A DNA stretch of 64,000 nucleotides from Nocardia crassostreae (GCF_001613405.1 NZ_BDCH01000022.1:1-64000), one strand, 5' to 3'; shown: positions 35,275 through 44,589, counted from the stretch's first letter. Numbers and translations are program-made. The notes: a model not told the origin generated them from the sequence alone.

Positions 35275-35694
35275 TCAGGCCCCCGAGTAGTCGACCACGC
35301 CGTCGAGGTATACCCATGCGCCATTGTCGCGACGGAACCGGCTGTTCTCGTGCAGGGCGCCCGGCTGGCCGTTGGAGCGGTAGTGTGCACGAAATTCGAC
35401 GGTGCCCTCGGTATGAAACGGTCCGCCGCCGGTCGAGCCTACGATCTCCAGTCGCTCCCAGCGCATTCCCGGATCGAAGTCCACGTCGGCGGGCCAGGTC
35501 GAAGGGTCCCAGCTGCGCAGTAGGTACGCCTCGTCCCGGACGGCGAAGGCGCTGAAGCGCGAGCGCATCAGCTGTTCGGCGGTGGTCGCCGATGCTTCGC
35601 CCCGGTGCAAACGGCCGCAGCAGTCCACGTAGTTCGCGGGCAGGCCGCACGGGCACGACTCGGGAACGGGTTGTGGTTTGCGGCGCTTCGACAT
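35275..35694 (-). CDS. YchJ-family protein with N-terminal SEC-C-type metal-binding motif
   Basis: The 139-residue protein has SCPCGLPANYVDCCGRLHRG near residues 13-32, a Cys-rich zinc-binding segment of the SEC-C type. The YchJ family fold follows (TAEQLMRSRFSAFAVRDEAYLLRSW, then VEFRAHYRSNGQPGALHENSRF). Cellular role unknown in all organisms. ATG 35694; a longer frame to 35829 overlaps the divergent SnoaL-like gene and lacks family sequence. Confidence 0.85.
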   Translation of the reverse strand: MSKRRKPQPVPESCPCGLPANYVDCCGRLHRGEASATTAEQLMRSRFSAFAVRDEAYLLRSWDPSTWPADVDFDPGMRWERLEIVGSTGGGPFHTEGTVEFRAHYRSNGQPGALHENSRFRRDNGAWVYLDGVVDYSGA

Positions 35695-35767
35695 GCGCTC
35701 ATTCTCCTTGACCTCAATGTTGGTTGAGCTTTTAGGGTGGGCTCGACGGCGAAAGATGGAGGACAGC

Positions 35768-36175
35768 ATGGATATTCGACCCACATTGCACGATGCGGCC
35801 GATGATTCGGCCGCTTGGGCGGTGGCCAAGGAGTTCGCGGCCGGACTGCGGAAGTCCGTCGTGACGGGCGATGCCGACGACTACGACGCGGATTTCGCGG
35901 CGGATATCGTGTGGGGGTCGCCGTATGGGATGACAGTGGCGGGGTATCCGACGCTCAATGCCATCCATCGGCAGCTCACGGCACAAAAGGCCGCGCCACC
36001 TTCACGATTCGAGGTGGTCACGGCGCGCATGCCCGCCCCCGGCGTGGTTGTCGGCCAGATCCGCAGACAGGCGGAGGAAGCGGGCGGGTTCTCGGAGATG
36101 GCGCTGTACGTGCTGGTGGAGCGCGACGGCCGGTGGTGGCTGGCCGCCGCGCAGAACACGCCGATCCGGTCGTGA
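35768..36175 (+). CDS. SnoaL/DUF4440-like small protein (SgcJ/EcaC type)
   Basis: The 135-residue protein has a cone-shaped alpha+beta fold. It has the typical run AAWAVAKEFAAGLRKSVVTGDADDYDADFAADIVWGSPYG, and ends with the strand pair LYVLVERDGRWWLAAAQNTP. Relatives include ketosteroid-isomerase-like and polyketide-tailoring proteins; no catalytic residue is assignable. ATG 35768 has GGAGG five bases upstream and is preferred to ATG 35756. Divergent from the YchJ-like gene and convergent with the methyltransferase gene. Confidence 0.75.
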   Translation: MDIRPTLHDAADDSAAWAVAKEFAAGLRKSVVTGDADDYDADFAADIVWGSPYGMTVAGYPTLNAIHRQLTAQKAAPPSRFEVVTARMPAPGVVVGQIRRQAEEAGGFSEMALYVLVERDGRWWLAAAQNTPIRS

Positions 36176-36179
36176 CAGA

Positions 36180-36848
36180 CTACTCGTCCGGATCGATGAC
36201 GAGGGCGTAGGCGAGGCCGTCCCAGCCCTTGGAGCCGACGGTTTGCAGGACGGTGGCGTCCAAACGTGGGTTGGTGGAGAGCAATTCGATGACGTCGCGG
36301 CTCGCTTGGGCGGCGGCGTCGGGGTTCGGGTCGACTATGGCGCCGTGGCGGACGACATTGTCGACGATGATGACCGAGCCGGGGCGGGTGAGTTTCAGGG
36401 CCCAGTTCACGTAGTTGGAGTTGTTGATTTTGTCGGCGTCGATGAAGACCAGGTCGAAGGGTTCGGGTTTGCGTTGGGCGATGAGGGGCAGGGTTTCGAG
36501 GGCGGCGCCAGGTAGGACGTCTACGCGGTCGCCGACGCCCGCGCGGTCGAGGTTGGCGCGGGCGACCTCGGCGTGGTGGGGGTCGTATTCGAGGGTGACG
36601 ACGCGGCCCTCTTTGCCGACGGCGCGCGCCAGCCAGGTGGTGCTGTAGCCGCCCAGGGTGCCGATCTCCAGGACCCGATCGGCGCGCATGGATTTGGCGA
36701 GCAGGTAGAGCCACTTGCCCTGCGGCGGCGAGACGTCGATGGCGGGTAAGCCCGCCGCGGCGTTCGCTTCCAGGGTCGCCGAATCCTGGTCTCCCACGAC
36801 CGTATCCACGAGATAACGGTCAACTGCTGCCCAGTTCGAGTTGCTCAT
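36180..36848 (-). CDS. Class I SAM-dependent O-methyltransferase
   Basis: The 222-residue member of the catechol/caffeoyl-CoA O-methyltransferase family has the SAM-binding motif I VLEIGTLGGYSTTWLA (about 60-75), motif II acidic LEYDPHHAEVA, and DLVFIDADKINNSNYVNW with divalent-metal ligand Asp residues and VIIVDNVVRHGAI. A metal-dependent methylation of a small phenolic or polyketide hydroxyl is expected. It is located between ureC and the SnoaL-like gene and is not linked to urease function. ATG 36848. Confidence 0.85.
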   Translation of the reverse strand: MSNSNWAAVDRYLVDTVVGDQDSATLEANAAAGLPAIDVSPPQGKWLYLLAKSMRADRVLEIGTLGGYSTTWLARAVGKEGRVVTLEYDPHHAEVARANLDRAGVGDRVDVLPGAALETLPLIAQRKPEPFDLVFIDADKINNSNYVNWALKLTRPGSVIIVDNVVRHGAIVDPNPDAAAQASRDVIELLSTNPRLDATVLQTVGSKGWDGLAYALVIDPDE

Positions 36849-36865
36849 ACTGGGCAGTCTGCCAC

Positions 36866-38587
36866 TCAGAAGAGGAAATACCTCTGCGCCATGGGCAGTT
36901 CGGTGGCGGGCTCCTCCGCCCACACCTCACCGTCGATGCGGACGGTGAAGGTGTCCGGCTCCACCTCGATGCGCGGCATGGCGTCATTGCGGACCATATC
37001 GGCCTTGCCGCGCTTGCGAACATTGGCCACCGGCACCAGCTTCCGATTCGCCCGCAGCCGATTCGCCAGCCCGTCCTCGATGGCCTGCTCGGAGACGAAA
37101 TGCAGCGAGGTCCCCGCCGCCACGATCGGCGAGGCGCCGAACATGGGGCGGGGCAGCACCGGCTGCGGCGTCGGATTGGAGGCGTTGGCGTCGCCCATGG
37201 CGGCCCAGGCGATCATGCCGCCCTTGAGCACCGCGTGCGGGCGCACCCCGAAGAACGCGGGCTCCCACAGCACCAGATCCGCGAGCTTGCCGACTTCGAT
37301 GGACCCGATCTCGGCGTCGAGACCATGCGCGACAGCCGGACAGATCGTGTACTTGGCGACATACCGCTGCACCCGATTGTTGTCGGCCGCCCCGTCCCCC
37401 GGCAGCGCACCGCGGCGGCGCTTCATGACATGCGCGGTCTGCCAGGTGCGCATGACCACCTCGCCGATGCGGCCCATGGCCTGGGAGTCGCTGCCGATCA
37501 TGGAGATCGCGCCCATATCGTGCAGCAGATCCTCGGCGGCAATGGTCGAGGGCCGAATCCGGCTCTCCGCGAAGGCCAGATCCTCGGGAATGGACGGGCT
37601 CAGGTGATGGCACACCATGAGCATGTCCAGATGCTCGTCGAGGGTGTTCACGGTGTGCGGCCGCGTCGGATTGGTGGAACTGGGCAGCACATTGAGATGC
37701 GATGCGACGGTGATGATGTCGGGCGCATGCCCGCCGCCCGCACCCTCGGTGTGATACGAGTGAATGGCCCGGCCGCGAATGGCCGCCAGGGTGTCCTCCA
37801 CGAACCCGGCCTCGTTCAGGGTGTCGGAGTGCAAGGCCTCCTGCACCCCGGAGACGTCGGCCACCGTGAGGCAGGCGTCGATGGCCGCGGGCGTGGTCAC
37901 CCAGTCCTCGTGCAGCTTGAAACCGGCCGCGCCGCCGCGCAATTGCTCCCACATGGCCTCGTGCCGCACCGTATTGCCCTTGCCGAGCAGCACGATGTTC
38001 ACCGGCCAGGAATCGGTGGCCTCCAGCATGCGCCCGATATGCCACGCGCCGGGCGTGACGGTGGTGGCCTTGGAGCCCTCCGCCGGTCCGGTGCCGCCGC
38101 CGACGAGCGTCGTAATGCCGCCGCCCATGGCCTCTTCCAGCAACTGCGGGCAGATGAAGTGCACATGGCAGTCGATGGCGCCTGCGGTGACGATGCGCCC
38201 ATTGCCCGCGATGATCTCCGTCGAGGGCCCCACCACCAGATCCGGGTGCACCCCGCTCATGGTGTCGGGATTACCGGCCTTGCCGATGGCGCAGATGCGC
38301 CCGTCGCGAATGCCGATATCCGCCTTGATGATTCCCCAGTGGTCGACGATCACGACCCCGGTGATGACGGTGTCGGGCGTGCCCTCGGCCCGGGTGGCGC
38401 GCGCCTGCCCCATGGATTCGCGCAGCACCTTGCCGCCGCCGAAGACGGCCTCGTCACCGGCCAATCCCGGTCCGCCGCTGCGGTCCTCGGTGATCTCGAT
38501 GAGCAGATCGGTGTCCGCCAACCGGATTCGGTCGCCGACGGTCGGCCCGAACAGTTCGGCGTAGCGGGCGCGGGAGAGTTCGGCCAT
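36866..38587 (-). CDS. ureC: Urease alpha (catalytic) subunit
   Basis: The 573-residue dinickel amidohydrolase hydrolyses urea to ammonia and carbamate. Nickel ligands H141 and H143 are in CHVHF; carbamylated K224 is in FKLHEDW; C326-H327-H328 is in MVCHHLSPSIPED (mobile flap); D366 is in GSDSQAMGR. All catalytic residues are present. The ATG overlaps the ureB stop codon by one base. The gene is followed by the unrelated methyltransferase gene, not by ureF as expected in actinobacteria. Confidence 0.97.
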   Translation of the reverse strand: MAELSRARYAELFGPTVGDRIRLADTDLLIEITEDRSGGPGLAGDEAVFGGGKVLRESMGQARATRAEGTPDTVITGVVIVDHWGIIKADIGIRDGRICAIGKAGNPDTMSGVHPDLVVGPSTEIIAGNGRIVTAGAIDCHVHFICPQLLEEAMGGGITTLVGGGTGPAEGSKATTVTPGAWHIGRMLEATDSWPVNIVLLGKGNTVRHEAMWEQLRGGAAGFKLHEDWVTTPAAIDACLTVADVSGVQEALHSDTLNEAGFVEDTLAAIRGRAIHSYHTEGAGGGHAPDIITVASHLNVLPSSTNPTRPHTVNTLDEHLDMLMVCHHLSPSIPEDLAFAESRIRPSTIAAEDLLHDMGAISMIGSDSQAMGRIGEVVMRTWQTAHVMKRRRGALPGDGAADNNRVQRYVAKYTICPAVAHGLDAEIGSIEVGKLADLVLWEPAFFGVRPHAVLKGGMIAWAAMGDANASNPTPQPVLPRPMFGASPIVAAGTSLHFVSEQAIEDGLANRLRANRKLVPVANVRKRGKADMVRNDAMPRIEVEPDTFTVRIDGEVWAEEPATELPMAQRYFLF

Positions 38588-38927
38588 CAGGCATCCAGCT
38601 TTCCGGGTGGGGTGAGGCTGATTCCGTGCACTTCGCGGGTCCCGCCCAGGGGCACCAGCGAAACCCACTGGCCCAGACCGGGTTCGAAGCGCACCGCGGT
38701 ACCCGCGGGAATATCGAGGCGGCGGCCGTGCGCGGCCTCGCGGTCGAAGCGCAGGGCGGAATTGGCCTGCGGGAAGTGCACGTGCGAGCCGACCTGCACG
38801 GGCCGGTCACCGGTGTTGACCACATCCAGTTCGATGCGGTCGGCGCCGGGATTGATCTCGATAGTGCCTTCGGCACAAAGGTATTCACCGGGAACGAGCG
38901 GAGCTCGCATTGAATCCTGCATGCGCG

Positions 38928-38931
<4 letters not shown>
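38587..38931 (-). CDS. ureB: Urease beta subunit
   Basis: The 114-residue protein has the typical urease beta signature VPGEYLCAEGTIEINPG and the conserved VQVGSHVHFPQANSALRFDREAAHGRRLDIPAGTAVRFEPG. It forms the (alpha-beta-gamma)3 enzyme with UreC and UreA. ATG 38931 overlaps the ureA stop (ATGA) and the stop overlaps ureC (TGATG), so the three subunits are made in a coupled fashion. Confidence 0.97.
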
Positions 38932-39230
<299 letters not shown>

Positions 39231-39382
39231 TCGGGCTCCTCACCTAGGTCGCGGGGCGGGTCGTCGGTCATTCTGGCACGCCCCGCGTTACCTGCATGTT
39301 TCGGCGATGTTGCACTGCGCGTCAGCGGGAATTCGCCGCGCTCGGCGACGAGCCCCCCGCCGTCGCGCCCGCGGGCGCGAAA

Positions 39383-39838
39383 TCAGCCCTGCGCGTACAT
39401 GTTCTGCAACCGCACCTGCCCGCGCGCCACCGTCCGATCCTGCTCGTCGGTGATCACCACGACCCACAGCTGCTGCGACCGCCCGCGGTGAATCGGCGTG
39501 GCCACCCCGCGCAGTTTCCCCTCGCGCACCGCCCGCAGGAAGTCGGTGTTGTTGTTGACCCCGACCACGTTCCCGCGCTCCCCCAGCCACACCCCGCCCG
39601 CCACGCTGGCGAGCGTCTCGATGACCGTGCAGTACACCCCGCCGTTCACGATCCCGGCGGGCTGGAACTGCTGCGGCGTGACCACCCATTCCGCCGACAC
39701 CTGATCCGCGGTCAGCTCGGTGTACTTGAGCCCGATGAGATCGGTGAAGGTGCCCTCGCTGAATTGCGTCATGAGCTCGGGCGTCACATCGGCCAGCGAG
39801 CGGATCGACGAGAAGTCTGGCTGCGTCATGGCATCCAC
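39383..39838 (-). CDS. PaaI-type hotdog thioesterase
   Basis: The 151-residue hotdog-fold protein has the PaaI signature QFQPAGIVNGGVYCTVIETLASVAG (residues about 57-81) and the GVNNNTDFLRAVREG strand pair. It hydrolyses acyl-CoA, often hydroxyphenylacetyl-CoA or dihydroxynaphthoyl-CoA; the substrate is not readable here. ATG codons at 39838 and 39829 compete; neither has a good ribosome site. An IdeR-like sequence lies 125 bp upstream, at the end of the next gene. Confidence 0.8.
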   Translation of the reverse strand: MDAMTQPDFSSIRSLADVTPELMTQFSEGTFTDLIGLKYTELTADQVSAEWVVTPQQFQPAGIVNGGVYCTVIETLASVAGGVWLGERGNVVGVNNNTDFLRAVREGKLRGVATPIHRGRSQQLWVVVITDEQDRTVARGQVRLQNMYAQG

Positions 39839-39962
39839 ACTGACACAGGGCCCGAAATACGAAGCGGCGGGCTCCCCTCGGAAGGGGAACCCGCCGCGGC
39901 AGTGGATCGGGGGTCACCGCAGCCCTCGGGACTCTCGCTTGATCCTAACGCCGGTTCCTAGT

Positions 39963-39981
39963 GTAGGTCAGGCTTACCTAA
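39963..39981. promoter_or_regulatory. IdeR/DtxR-like box at the 3' end of the FhuF-like gene
   Basis: AGGTCAGGCTTACCT agrees with 16 of 19 positions of the DtxR/IdeR consensus TTAGGTTAGGCTAACCTAA. It overlaps the stop codon of the FhuF-like gene and lies upstream of the thioesterase gene. Position is unusual for repression of the former. Confidence 0.45.
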
Positions 39982-40654
39982 CAAAGCAAGCCCTTCGTAC
40001 CGGCAATCCGCGATCCTCCAGTGCGGCCAGCATGGCCTGCCCGCGGCGGGCGCCCTCGGAGGAGTTGGTGCCCGCCAAGGCCGGAACGTAGGTCGCCGCA
40101 CCGACAATGGATTCCGCGACGAGGGACCAGAAGCGGCGCGCGCCCAGGCCCGAGCAGCGGGCCATGGCCTGCTGGATCAGGATGAGGGCGGGTTCGCTGC
40201 GGGCGGCGAGCCAGACGTAGAGGGCGGGCTCGCAGGGCAGGGCCACCACGCCGGGCTCGCCTTCGAGGCGGTCGCCGTCGACGACGCGAATCGTGGTGTC
40301 GGCCAGTCCGGCCCAGTCGATGCCGCCGTCGTTGTCGGTGTGGATCCACAGGTTTTCCAGGCCCGGATCCCAGGCCCGGCCCTCGGAGACGAGCAGGGCC
40401 ATGACGCGGCCGACGACCGCGTGGATGAGCGCGGTGGCGACCACCTCGGCGGCGTGGCGGCGGTACATGAGCTCGATGCGGCCCTCGCGGACCCCGTCGG
40501 CCAATCGCCACCAGCGTCGTTTGCCCTGATCAGCCATGGCGGCAACGGCGTACACGCGGGGGTGCTCGGGTTGCAGCGCACGCAGCCGGGCACAGGCGCG
40601 GCCGAACGACAGCCTCATATCGCGAGGGTGGCACACGGTCACGGGTTCGAGCAT
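39974..40654 (-). CDS. FhuF-like siderophore-iron reductase domain protein
   Basis: The 226-residue protein resembles FhuF/ferric-iron-reductase domains (RCSGLGARRFWSLVAESIVGAATYV; an N-terminal region with RLRALQPEHPRVYAVAAM). It is divergent from a siderophore permease operon across an IdeR-like box. Classical FhuF ends in a [2Fe-2S] Cys-Cys-x-x-Cys-type motif; here the C-terminus is RRACFVR with one Cys only. It may be a truncated or non-catalytic form. ATG 40654. Family call is moderate. Confidence 0.5.
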   Translation of the reverse strand: MLEPVTVCHPRDMRLSFGRACARLRALQPEHPRVYAVAAMADQGKRRWWRLADGVREGRIELMYRRHAAEVVATALIHAVVGRVMALLVSEGRAWDPGLENLWIHTDNDGGIDWAGLADTTIRVVDGDRLEGEPGVVALPCEPALYVWLAARSEPALILIQQAMARCSGLGARRFWSLVAESIVGAATYVPALAGTNSSEGARRGQAMLAALEDRGLPVRRACFVR

Positions 40655-40697
40655 TCGAACCTCCTCATCACTCGACGTTTGCGGGCCGAAACGAAAG

Positions 40698-40716
40698 ATA
40701 GGTTAGGGTTACCATG
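40698..40716. promoter_or_regulatory. IdeR/DtxR-like box upstream of the siderophore permease operon
   Basis: ATAGGTTAGGGTTACCATG matches the consensus at 14 of 19 positions. It lies between the divergent FhuF-like gene (start 40654) and the permease (start 40757), so Fe(II)-IdeR probably represses both. Confidence 0.6.
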
Positions 40717-40756
40717 CTTAGATCAGCAATAAACTCGTCAGGAGTAGTTCGTCACC

Positions 40757-41794
40757 GTGCCCGCCGTAGTCACCACCAGACGGCGACGTCTGTCCGGACT
40801 TCTTCTGCTGACCGCGTTATTGCTGTGCGCGCTGGCCGCGAGCATTGCGCTCGGATCGCGGAATCTGCCGCTGAATACGGTGTGGGACGCGCTGACCTGT
40901 CCGGGCGGATTGCCGCTGGCCTGCCCCTCCCAGGACTCCGCCGAGCAGATCGTGCGCGAATTGCGGCTGCCGCGAACCGGACTGGCGCTCATTACCGGCC
41001 TGGCGCTCGGCATGGCGGGCGCACTGATCCAGGGCTACACCCGAAACCCGCTGGCAGACGCCGGATTGCTCGGCCTCAACGCGGGCGCGGCCTTCCTCGC
41101 GGCGCTGAGCATCCACCTGTTCGCGCTCACCACCCCCGCCCAGTACATCTGGTTCGCCTTCGCGGGCGCGCTCATCGCCGGACTCGTCGTCTTCGGCGTC
41201 TCCTCCGTCGGCGGCGGTAAGGCCAGCCCGCTGAGCCTGGTTCTCGCGGGCGCCGCCGTGACAGCGTTCCTGCAGGCCATGACCAATGTCGTTGTCCTCA
41301 TGGACGAGACGGCCCTCAATACCTACCGCTACTGGGTGGTCGGCGATGTCGCCGGGCACGACGCCTCGGTCTTCCGGCAGGTGCTGCCGTTCCTGATCCT
41401 CGGCATGATCCTGGCCCTAATCGCCGCCCCCGGTCTGAACCTGCTCGGGCTCGGCGACGATGTAGCACGCGGCCTAGGCGTCAACCTCACCCGCAGCCGC
41501 ATGCTCGGCCTCACCTCGGTAGTCCTCCTCGCGGGCGCGGCCACCGCCGCCGTCGGCCCCATCGCCTTCCTCGGCCTCATCGTCCCGCACCTGGCCCGCG
41601 CCCTCACTGGCCCGGATTACCGCTGGCTACTGCCCTATTCGGGCTTGATCGGCGCACTCACCCTGCTCCTGGCCGACACCGCGGGCCGCCTCATCGCCCG
41701 CCCCGGCGAACTCCAGGCCGGAGTCACCCTCGCCGCGATCGGCGCACCGTTGTTCATCCTGCTCGTCCGCCGCCGGAAGCTGGTGAGCCTGTGA
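40757..41794 (+). CDS. FecCD-family siderophore permease
   Basis: The 345-residue inner-membrane permease subunit has about nine or ten transmembrane helices and the FecCD signatures RLPRTGLALITGLALGMAGALIQG, RNPLADAGLLGLNAGA and the coupling-helix region near GLTSVVLLAGAATAAVGPIAFLGLIVPHLAR. It imports Fe(III)-siderophore with the second permease and ATPase downstream. The start is GTG 40757, 13 bases after AGGAG. No substrate-binding lipoprotein gene is in the window. Confidence 0.88.
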   Translation: MPAVVTTRRRRLSGLLLLTALLLCALAASIALGSRNLPLNTVWDALTCPGGLPLACPSQDSAEQIVRELRLPRTGLALITGLALGMAGALIQGYTRNPLADAGLLGLNAGAAFLAALSIHLFALTTPAQYIWFAFAGALIAGLVVFGVSSVGGGKASPLSLVLAGAAVTAFLQAMTNVVVLMDETALNTYRYWVVGDVAGHDASVFRQVLPFLILGMILALIAAPGLNLLGLGDDVARGLGVNLTRSRMLGLTSVVLLAGAATAAVGPIAFLGLIVPHLARALTGPDYRWLLPYSGLIGALTLLLADTAGRLIARPGELQAGVTLAAIGAPLFILLVRRRKLVSL

Positions 41795-42167
41795 TCCTCC
41801 CGACCCACAACCCCGGTCCGCCCGCATCGCATCGCCTCCTCACGCTCCCCGCCGGTCGCCCCTGCACGCTCACGTCAGGTGACCACCATGCATCCGGTGC
41901 CGATCGTCCCCGCACGCTCGCCCTGGGGCACCAGCACGCACTCGCCGCAGGTCGCCTGGACACACTCGAGGTGGTTCACCCTGATGGGCCGGACGCCGGT
42001 CAGCGGGGCCGGCGTGCCGCTGGGTGGTCGGGCGGACTCCTCGTTCGCCGGTCAGCGGCGCTCGCCGCCGAGCCTCCCGCCCGCGGCGTATCAGCAGGCG
42101 CGGTAGATTTCGGCCAGGAGCACCCTGGAACAAATCGGGCCCGAGGTTTCGCGAAAGTTGGTCGGCT
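41795..42167. other. Gap within the siderophore transport operon
   Basis: 373 bases separate the two permease genes although the flanking genes otherwise overlap or abut. Short frames exist here but none has a ribosome site or a familiar motif. It may be a degraded gene or an accessory RNA region; I see no clear hairpin. Confidence 0.4.
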
Positions 42168-43262
42168 GTGAGTACTTCCACATCGCCGACGGTGCGCGCG
42201 GTCCGACCGGCGCTGCGGGTGGGTCGGTTCTCGGCGGTGCTGCGGATCGGGGCGCTGGTGACGGTCGCCGTGCTCGTCACGTCGCTGCTGGTGTTGTTCG
42301 CGCTGGATATCGCGGTGGGCGAGTATCGGATTCCGCTCGGCAAGGTGCTGGATGTGCTGGGCGGCGGCGGGACTCGGGCGCAGCGGTTCGTCATCCTGGA
42401 TTCGCGATTGCCGCGGGCGCTGACGGCCGTGGTGGTCGGTGCGGCGCTGGGGATGGCGGGCGCGATCACGCAGTCGATCCTGCACAATCCGCTTGCCAGT
42501 CCGGACATTCTCGGTATTACCGCCGGGGCGAGTGTGGGTGCGGTGCTGGTGATCTCGGGCAGCGGGTTCGCGGCGACCGGCGTGCTGATCACGCTGGGGG
42601 TTCCGCTCGCGGCGCTGGCCGCGGGACTGCTGACCGGTGTGGCCATCTATCTGCTGGCGTGGGGCCGCAATGCTTCCGGGGACAGTGGAGTGATGGGATT
42701 TCGCCTGGTGCTCATCGGGATCGGGGCCAATGCGGCGCTGCTGTCGATGGTGAGTTGGCTGCTCACGCGCGCGCCGCTCACCGAGGCCTCCCGGTCGCAG
42801 CTGTGGCTCACCGGGTCGCTGAATCGCTCGGACTGGTCCACCTTCTGGCCCGCTGCCGCCGGGCTCACGGTCACCCTCACCGTGGCGGCCGCCTCCTCGC
42901 GCACGCTCGCGGCGCTGCGCTTCGGCAGCGATACCACCCGGGTGCTCGGTGTTCGAATCCAAACGCAGCAGGCCGTTCTCATCGGTTCCGCCGTGGCCGC
43001 CACCGCGCTGGCTACGGCCGCGGTCGGCCCGCTCGGCTCCGTCGGCTTGGCCGCACCGCAGATCGCGCGGCGGCTGCTGCGCACCCCGGGTGAACCGATC
43101 ATCGCCTCCGCGCTGATCGGTGCGATCCTGGTGCTGAGCGCGGATCTGGCCGCGCGCACCGTGTTTCCCGTCGACCTGCCCGTCGGTGTCGTAACCGCCG
43201 CCTTCGGCGCTCCGTTCCTCCTCTATCTGCTCGTACGCGCGAATCGGAAGGCGACGCTGTGA
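42168..43262 (+). CDS. Second FecCD-family siderophore permease
   Basis: The 364-residue permease has SRLPRALTAVVVGAALGMAGAITQS, HNPLASPDILGITAGASVGAVL and PLGSVGLAAPQIARRLL, the FepG/FhuG type that pairs with the upstream FepD-like subunit. GTG 42168 is chosen since the earlier frame from 42024 is Arg-rich and unlike the family. The stop overlaps the next GTG start (GTGA). Confidence 0.87.
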   Translation: MSTSTSPTVRAVRPALRVGRFSAVLRIGALVTVAVLVTSLLVLFALDIAVGEYRIPLGKVLDVLGGGGTRAQRFVILDSRLPRALTAVVVGAALGMAGAITQSILHNPLASPDILGITAGASVGAVLVISGSGFAATGVLITLGVPLAALAAGLLTGVAIYLLAWGRNASGDSGVMGFRLVLIGIGANAALLSMVSWLLTRAPLTEASRSQLWLTGSLNRSDWSTFWPAAAGLTVTLTVAAASSRTLAALRFGSDTTRVLGVRIQTQQAVLIGSAVAATALATAAVGPLGSVGLAAPQIARRLLRTPGEPIIASALIGAILVLSADLAARTVFPVDLPVGVVTAAFGAPFLLYLLVRANRKATL

Positions 43263-44107
43263 CCGCCGTCGAAAACCACCATCTCGGAGCCGAGAACATC
43301 ACCCTCGGCTACGGCGACCGCGTCATCGTCGACGGGCTCAGCATCGATATCGAGCCCGGGCTGATCACCACCGTCATCGGCCCCAACGGGTGCGGGAAGT
43401 CGACGCTGCTGCGCTCGCTCGGTCGTCTGCTCCGCCCGAAGGACGGCCGGGTCGTGCTGGACGGCAAGGCCATCTCGACCATGAAGACCAAGGACATCGC
43501 CCGCATTGTCGGCATGCTCCCGCAGACTCCGGTCGCGCCGGAGGGGCTCACCGTCGCGGATCTGGTCGCCCGCGGCCGCCATCCGCACCAGTCCTGGCTG
43601 CGCCAATGGTCGGCCGACGACGAATCCGAGGTGACGACCGCCCTCGAACAGACCGGTATCGCCGATCTGGCCGACCGCACTCTCGACGAACTCTCCGGCG
43701 GGCAGCGCCAGCGCGCCTGGATCTCCATGGCCCTCGCCCAGGGCACCGACATCCTGCTGCTCGACGAGCCCACCACGTATCTGGATCTGGCCCACTCCCT
43801 CGAGGTCCTGGACCTCGTCGATCGCCTGCACGACGACTACGGCCGCACGGTCGTCATGGTACTGCACGATCTCAATCTGGCCATCCGCTACAGCGACCGT
43901 CTGGTCGTCATGTGCGACGGCCGCATCGTCGCGCAGGGCCGCCCGGACGATATCGTCACCGCCGAGCTGTTGCAGGAGGTTTTCGACCTGCGCGCCGAGG
44001 TCCTGGAGGATCCGGTCTCCGGACGACCGATGATCGTGCCCATCGGCACCCGGCATGTGCACGGATCCGCGGGCTGCGAAAAAGTTCCGGCCCGCCCCTA
44101 TGACTAA
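43259..44107 (+). CDS. ABC transporter ATPase for iron-siderophore uptake (FecE/FepC type)
   Basis: The 282-residue ATP-binding protein has Walker A GPNGCGKST (about 41-49), Q-loop QTPVAPEG, ABC signature LSGGQRQRAW, Walker B ILLLDEPTTYLD and switch His in VLHDLNLAIRYSD. GTG 43259 overlaps the stop of the permease. With the two FecCD proteins it makes a complete inner-membrane importer. Confidence 0.93.
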   Translation: MTAVENHHLGAENITLGYGDRVIVDGLSIDIEPGLITTVIGPNGCGKSTLLRSLGRLLRPKDGRVVLDGKAISTMKTKDIARIVGMLPQTPVAPEGLTVADLVARGRHPHQSWLRQWSADDESEVTTALEQTGIADLADRTLDELSGGQRQRAWISMALAQGTDILLLDEPTTYLDLAHSLEVLDLVDRLHDDYGRTVVMVLHDLNLAIRYSDRLVVMCDGRIVAQGRPDDIVTAELLQEVFDLRAEVLEDPVSGRPMIVPIGTRHVHGSAGCEKVPARPYD

Positions 44108-44181
44108 TCCCACACCAGCAACTACCCGGTTACGACGACTTGTAGTACGCATTCGTGTCGTTGTCTCCGTAAACTTGTGGG

Positions 44182-44589
44182 ATGGCAGGTCTTGGTGAAC
44201 TCGAGAAAGCGGTCATGGACCAGTTGTGGTCGGCCGATGAAACCCAGACGGTGCGGCAGGTCCACGAGGCTCTCGCCGAGCGCCGCGAGCTCGCGTACAC
44301 CACGGTGATGACTGTGCTGCAGCGTCTGGCGAAGAAGAATCTGGTGGTCCAGCAGCGCGACGATCGCGCGCATCGCTACGCCCCCGTGCACACCCGCGAC
44401 GAACTCGTCGCCTCGCTCATGGTGGACGCGCTGCAACAAGCGGACGAAGTCGGCAGCCGCCGGGCGGCGCTGGTGGACTTCGTCGAACAGGTCGGGGCGG
44501 ATGAGGCTGCCGCATTGCGCGATGCACTCGCTAAGCTCGAAGCGACCGAGGCGGCGCGCAAGCTGAAGGGTGATGGCAAACAGCCTTAA
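44182..44589 (+). CDS. blaI: BlaI/MecI/CopY-family winged-helix repressor
   Basis: The 135-residue protein has the winged HTH ELEKAVMDQLWSADETQTVRQVHEALAERRELAYTTVMTVLQRL with the C-terminal helical dimerisation part (LVDFVEQVGADEAAALRDALAKLE). In mycobacteria BlaI responds to beta-lactam through BlaR1, whose homologue follows 42 bp downstream. ATG 44182 fits the family N-terminus. Confidence 0.85.
   Translation: MAGLGELEKAVMDQLWSADETQTVRQVHEALAERRELAYTTVMTVLQRLAKKNLVVQQRDDRAHRYAPVHTRDELVASLMVDALQQADEVGSRRAALVDFVEQVGADEAAALRDALAKLEATEAARKLKGDGKQP

Noticed and set aside
41791..42171. 126-codon frame starting in the stop of the first permease (GTGA overlap)
   Set aside because: The overlap is tempting, but the Pro/His/Arg-rich product has no pattern of a folded protein and no family; left as a gap.
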